Shown here: piece after piece, positions 61,592-64,000 of the stretch | Layout of the letters: each line of letters opens with the position of its first letter | Position numbering within the stretch: the first letter of the stretch is position 1 | Assembly: GCA_028023455.1 (NCBI GenBank) | Contig: JAQFVV010012396.1 | Span: forward strand, 21,016,750-21,080,749 | DNA: 64,000 bases | Direction of reading: 5' to 3' | From: Epiperipatus broadwayi | Lineage: Eukaryota; Onychophora; Udeonychophora; Euonychophora; Peripatidae | Program-made: the position numbers and the translations under genes | The notes under the pieces: generated by a model | What the model saw: the letters and a program-made list of their open reading frames with translations, nothing else | What the model was told of the DNA's origin: nothing | Databases searched by the model: none

Positions 61592-62914
61592 TATACCAAC
61601 AAACCAATTGTGCAAATGCTTTGCGAGTGTTAAATAATAAATAAATGCCTTCTGATCAATACAAGATATAGAATTTATGCAGGAATAAAAAGGATCCTCT
61701 TATTCCTACGACTCAAATATTTATATATGAGCAAATCTGAAGTACTTGCACAGAAGGCGTGACGATAGAATGGTCACTTTTAAATCACCATATACAATGT
61801 CTGAACGAATGACGCGATGAAATTTCCTAGAATTTACTAAACATCATTCCAACTGAAACTTAATCATATATATAACTAAGCATTTATTTTTATAGCGTCT
61901 GCATATAATTGTAATTTACATTCATATTAGCCATTCAAACCAATTGTGCAAATGCTTTCATTCGTTCAGACATTGTATATGGTGATTTAAAAGTGATCAT
62001 TCTATCGTCACGCCTTCTTTGCAAGTACTTCAGATTTGCTCATATATAAATATTTGAGTCGTAGGAATAAGAGGGTCCTTTTTATTCTTGCATAAATTCT
62101 ATATCTTGTATTGATCAGAAGGCATTCATTTATTATTTAACACTCACAAAGCATTTGCACAATTGGTTTGAATGGCCGATATGAATGTAAATTACAATTA
62201 TATGCAGATGCTATAAAATTAAATGCTTACTTATATATATGATTAAGTTTCAGTTGGAATGACGTTTAGTAAATTCTAGGAAATTTCATTGCGTCATTCG
62301 TTCAGACATTGTATATGGTGATTTAAAAGTGACAGTTCTATCATCATGCCTTCTGTGCAAGTACTTCAGATTTGCTCATATATAAATATTTGAGTCGTAG
62401 GAATAAGAGGATCCTTTTTATTCCTGCATAAATTCTATATCTTGTATTGATCAGAAGGCATTCATTTATTATTTAACACTCGCAAAGCGTTTGCACAATT
62501 GGTTTGAATGGCCGATATGAATGTAAATTACAATTATATGCAGATGCTATAAAAATAAATGCTTACTTATATATATGATTAAGTTTCAGTTGGAATGATG
62601 TTTAGTAAATTCTAGGAAATTTCATCGCGTCATTCGTTCAGACATTGTATATGGTGATTTAAAAGTGACAGTTCTATCGTCACGCCTTCTGTGCAAGTAC
62701 TTCAGATTTGCTCATATATAAATATTTTAGTCGTAGGAATAAGAGGATCCTTTTTATTCCTGCATAAATTCTATATCTTGTATTGATCAGAAGGCATTCA
62801 TTTATTATTTAACACTCGCAAAGCGTTTGCACAATTGGTTTGAATGGCCGATATGAATGTAAATTACAATTATATGCAGACGCTATAAAAATAAATGCTT
62901 ACTTATACCAACAA
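61592..62914. mobile_element. Multimeric 336-bp unit element: one inverted plus 2.8 direct units
   Basis: TTCGTTCAGA recurs at 61961, 62297 and 62633, an exact 336-base period on the plus strand (61958-62903). It is preceded by one inverted unit of about 354 bases (61603-61957) joined at CAAATGCTTT/CATTCGTTC. The whole is bounded by TATACCAACAA at 61592-61602 and 62904-62914, a likely target duplication, so the multimer was inserted as one. Units are about 97% identical. Each holds a small hairpin GGAATAA/TTATTCC. No protein and no recognisable hammerhead core. Confidence 0.9.
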
Positions 62915-64000
62915 GTAAAATGTTACCTATTTATTAACTGTCATTGAATGGGCCAGTATGGTTAGTTATATATCAGAAGAAGTAAAAACGCATTATCTTC
63001 TTAAAAAAAATATTCACCTATCTGATTTTTTTCTCCAAATTTTAAACGGAAATTATGAAATGATATGTCTATGCATTTCAAACATAATTAAATTTGCTAT
63101 GATTCACACTTTTAATAAAATTTCTAACTATATCTGCATGTCAACATCATTGAGGTTGTTCATTAGAATTAATTTCACAATATAAATCTTTAATTATATT
63201 CTATTTCCTAACTGATACCTATTTAGAATATTTTTCCATTGGTATTTGAATGGTCGGAAATGGTTTTAATGAAGTTAGGGCAAACATATCAATCACTATA
63301 GTAAATGGAATTTGTTACCTTTATGCTACTAGAGCAACATAATCTGAGTCATAATTCACAAAATATATTAATCAAATAAATATACCAGAGTTAAATTATT
63401 ACTCTTAAAAATTTAATGTTTATTAGGTTTACATATTAATTGTATATATATTAATTTCTTTATAGTTATTATTGTAACTGATATTTTGATAGCCAATTTT
63501 CTTTTATTTATAACTAAATTTAAAAAGTAAAATATAAGATAAAAGCGATAATAAAATAATAGTTGCTAAAAAAACAAATAAAATCAAATATTTAAATCAA
63601 TATTAAATTAAAATATATCAAAACGGAAAAAACTACACAACGAAAAATGAATGTGTTTTTTTAACAACAACAACAATAATAACAACAACAAAAACAAACA
63701 GAGAACGTGAGTGAAAAAAGAAGAGTGTGTTAGAGAGATTAGAAAAGTGGAAATAAGAAAAGAGGAAATAAAAAAGAGCAAAAAAAGGAGAAAAAAATAA
63801 ACTGAAAACAAATAAGAAAATGAGCAAAAAAGGATATGTGTTGTGAGAGATATATTAGAAGAATCAATATTAAAAGAATTGTAAAATTAATATGCATTTA
63901 AATGCACAGAGGAAATATAAGCCAAACCAAAAGTTTTTACTTATTTTGGTGTTATAATGCCTATCTAACTTATACGTTTTAAAAATAAAAAAAGATATTC
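62915..64000. other. AT-rich end of window with (AAC)n and a purine-rich tract
   Basis: (AAC)n with interruptions at about 63662-63695, followed by a purine-rich plus strand (A/G with GAGA and GGAAA runs) to about 63850. The frames read from the complement are low-complexity phenylalanine/leucine and not genes. The frame at 62958-63185 has no recognisable motif. Confidence 0.5.

Noticed and set aside
61603-62903. Hammerhead in the 336-bp unit
   Set aside because: GAAAC-like and GATGA-like words exist but are about 40 bases apart, and no stem set could be drawn.
63608-63827. Phenylalanine/leucine-rich membrane-like frames on the minus strand
   Set aside because: They result from a purine-rich tract on the plus strand; two overlapping frames look equally 'membrane-like', a sign of composition.

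Overview
The window is a very AT-rich piece of an animal genome. No bacterial, plastid or mitochondrial gene organisation is visible. The evidence for a metazoan is the mix of mobile-element remains: Penelope-like retroelement (PLE) ends with GIY-YIG endonuclease, LINE reverse-transcriptase remains, tRNA-derived SINE heads, long (TAA)n and (TA)n microsatellites, and a hammerhead ribozyme carried by a repeat. An invertebrate is likely; the phylum cannot be fixed by eye.

Only one stretch looks like a host-type protein gene. It lies on the minus strand at about 9142-6329 and is a lysine/glutamate-rich, probably coiled-coil protein of about 930 codons with 22-residue and 30-residue internal repeats. 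About four single-base frameshifts break it, at least two of them in homopolymers, so it is either a young pseudogene or an intact gene with assembly errors. No tRNA, rRNA or CRISPR was found.

Layout. 0.8-1.3 kb: PLE GIY-YIG remnant. 2.5-3.4 kb: tRNA-derived SINE-like repeat and a LINE scrap. 4.3-4.8 and 10.7-11.4 kb: a repeat built on a CCAAATGTAATGGA motif, the second copy as a large palindrome. 6.3-9.2 kb: the coiled-coil gene. 12.7-21.1 kb: a series of foldback elements, two of which (12.8-13.4 and 18.3-19.2 kb) belong to one family with a hammerhead-like core. 25.7-26.2 kb: recent tandem duplication. 29.6-31.9 kb: LINE 3' ends bounded by (ATA)n arrays. 34-36.7 kb: LINE remnant interrupted by a perfect hairpin and a PLE palindrome. 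39.2-39.7 kb: 156-bp tandem array. 41.8-44.2 kb: cluster of foldbacks, PLE ends and hammerhead repeats. 46.7-47.3 kb: PLE palindrome. 48.4-48.8 kb: repeat with an intact-looking type I hammerhead ribozyme. 50.6-52.6 kb: compositionally distinct block with an LTR-like promoter. 52.7-53.3 kb: PLE palindrome. 54.8-55.3 kb: second SINE-like copy. 59.3-60.8 kb: two palindromic elements, one with a clear tRNA head. 61.6-62.9 kb: inverted-plus-tandem array of a 336-bp unit inside one target-site duplication.

The unifying signal is architectural. Most repeats here, coding or not, occur as an inverted 5'-truncated copy fused to another copy, and two such composites carry matching direct repeats at both ends (9 bp and 11 bp), which suggests each was inserted as one unit. 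Together with PLE ends and a hammerhead ribozyme, this points to PLE-driven (retrozyme-like) mobilisation, which is inference.
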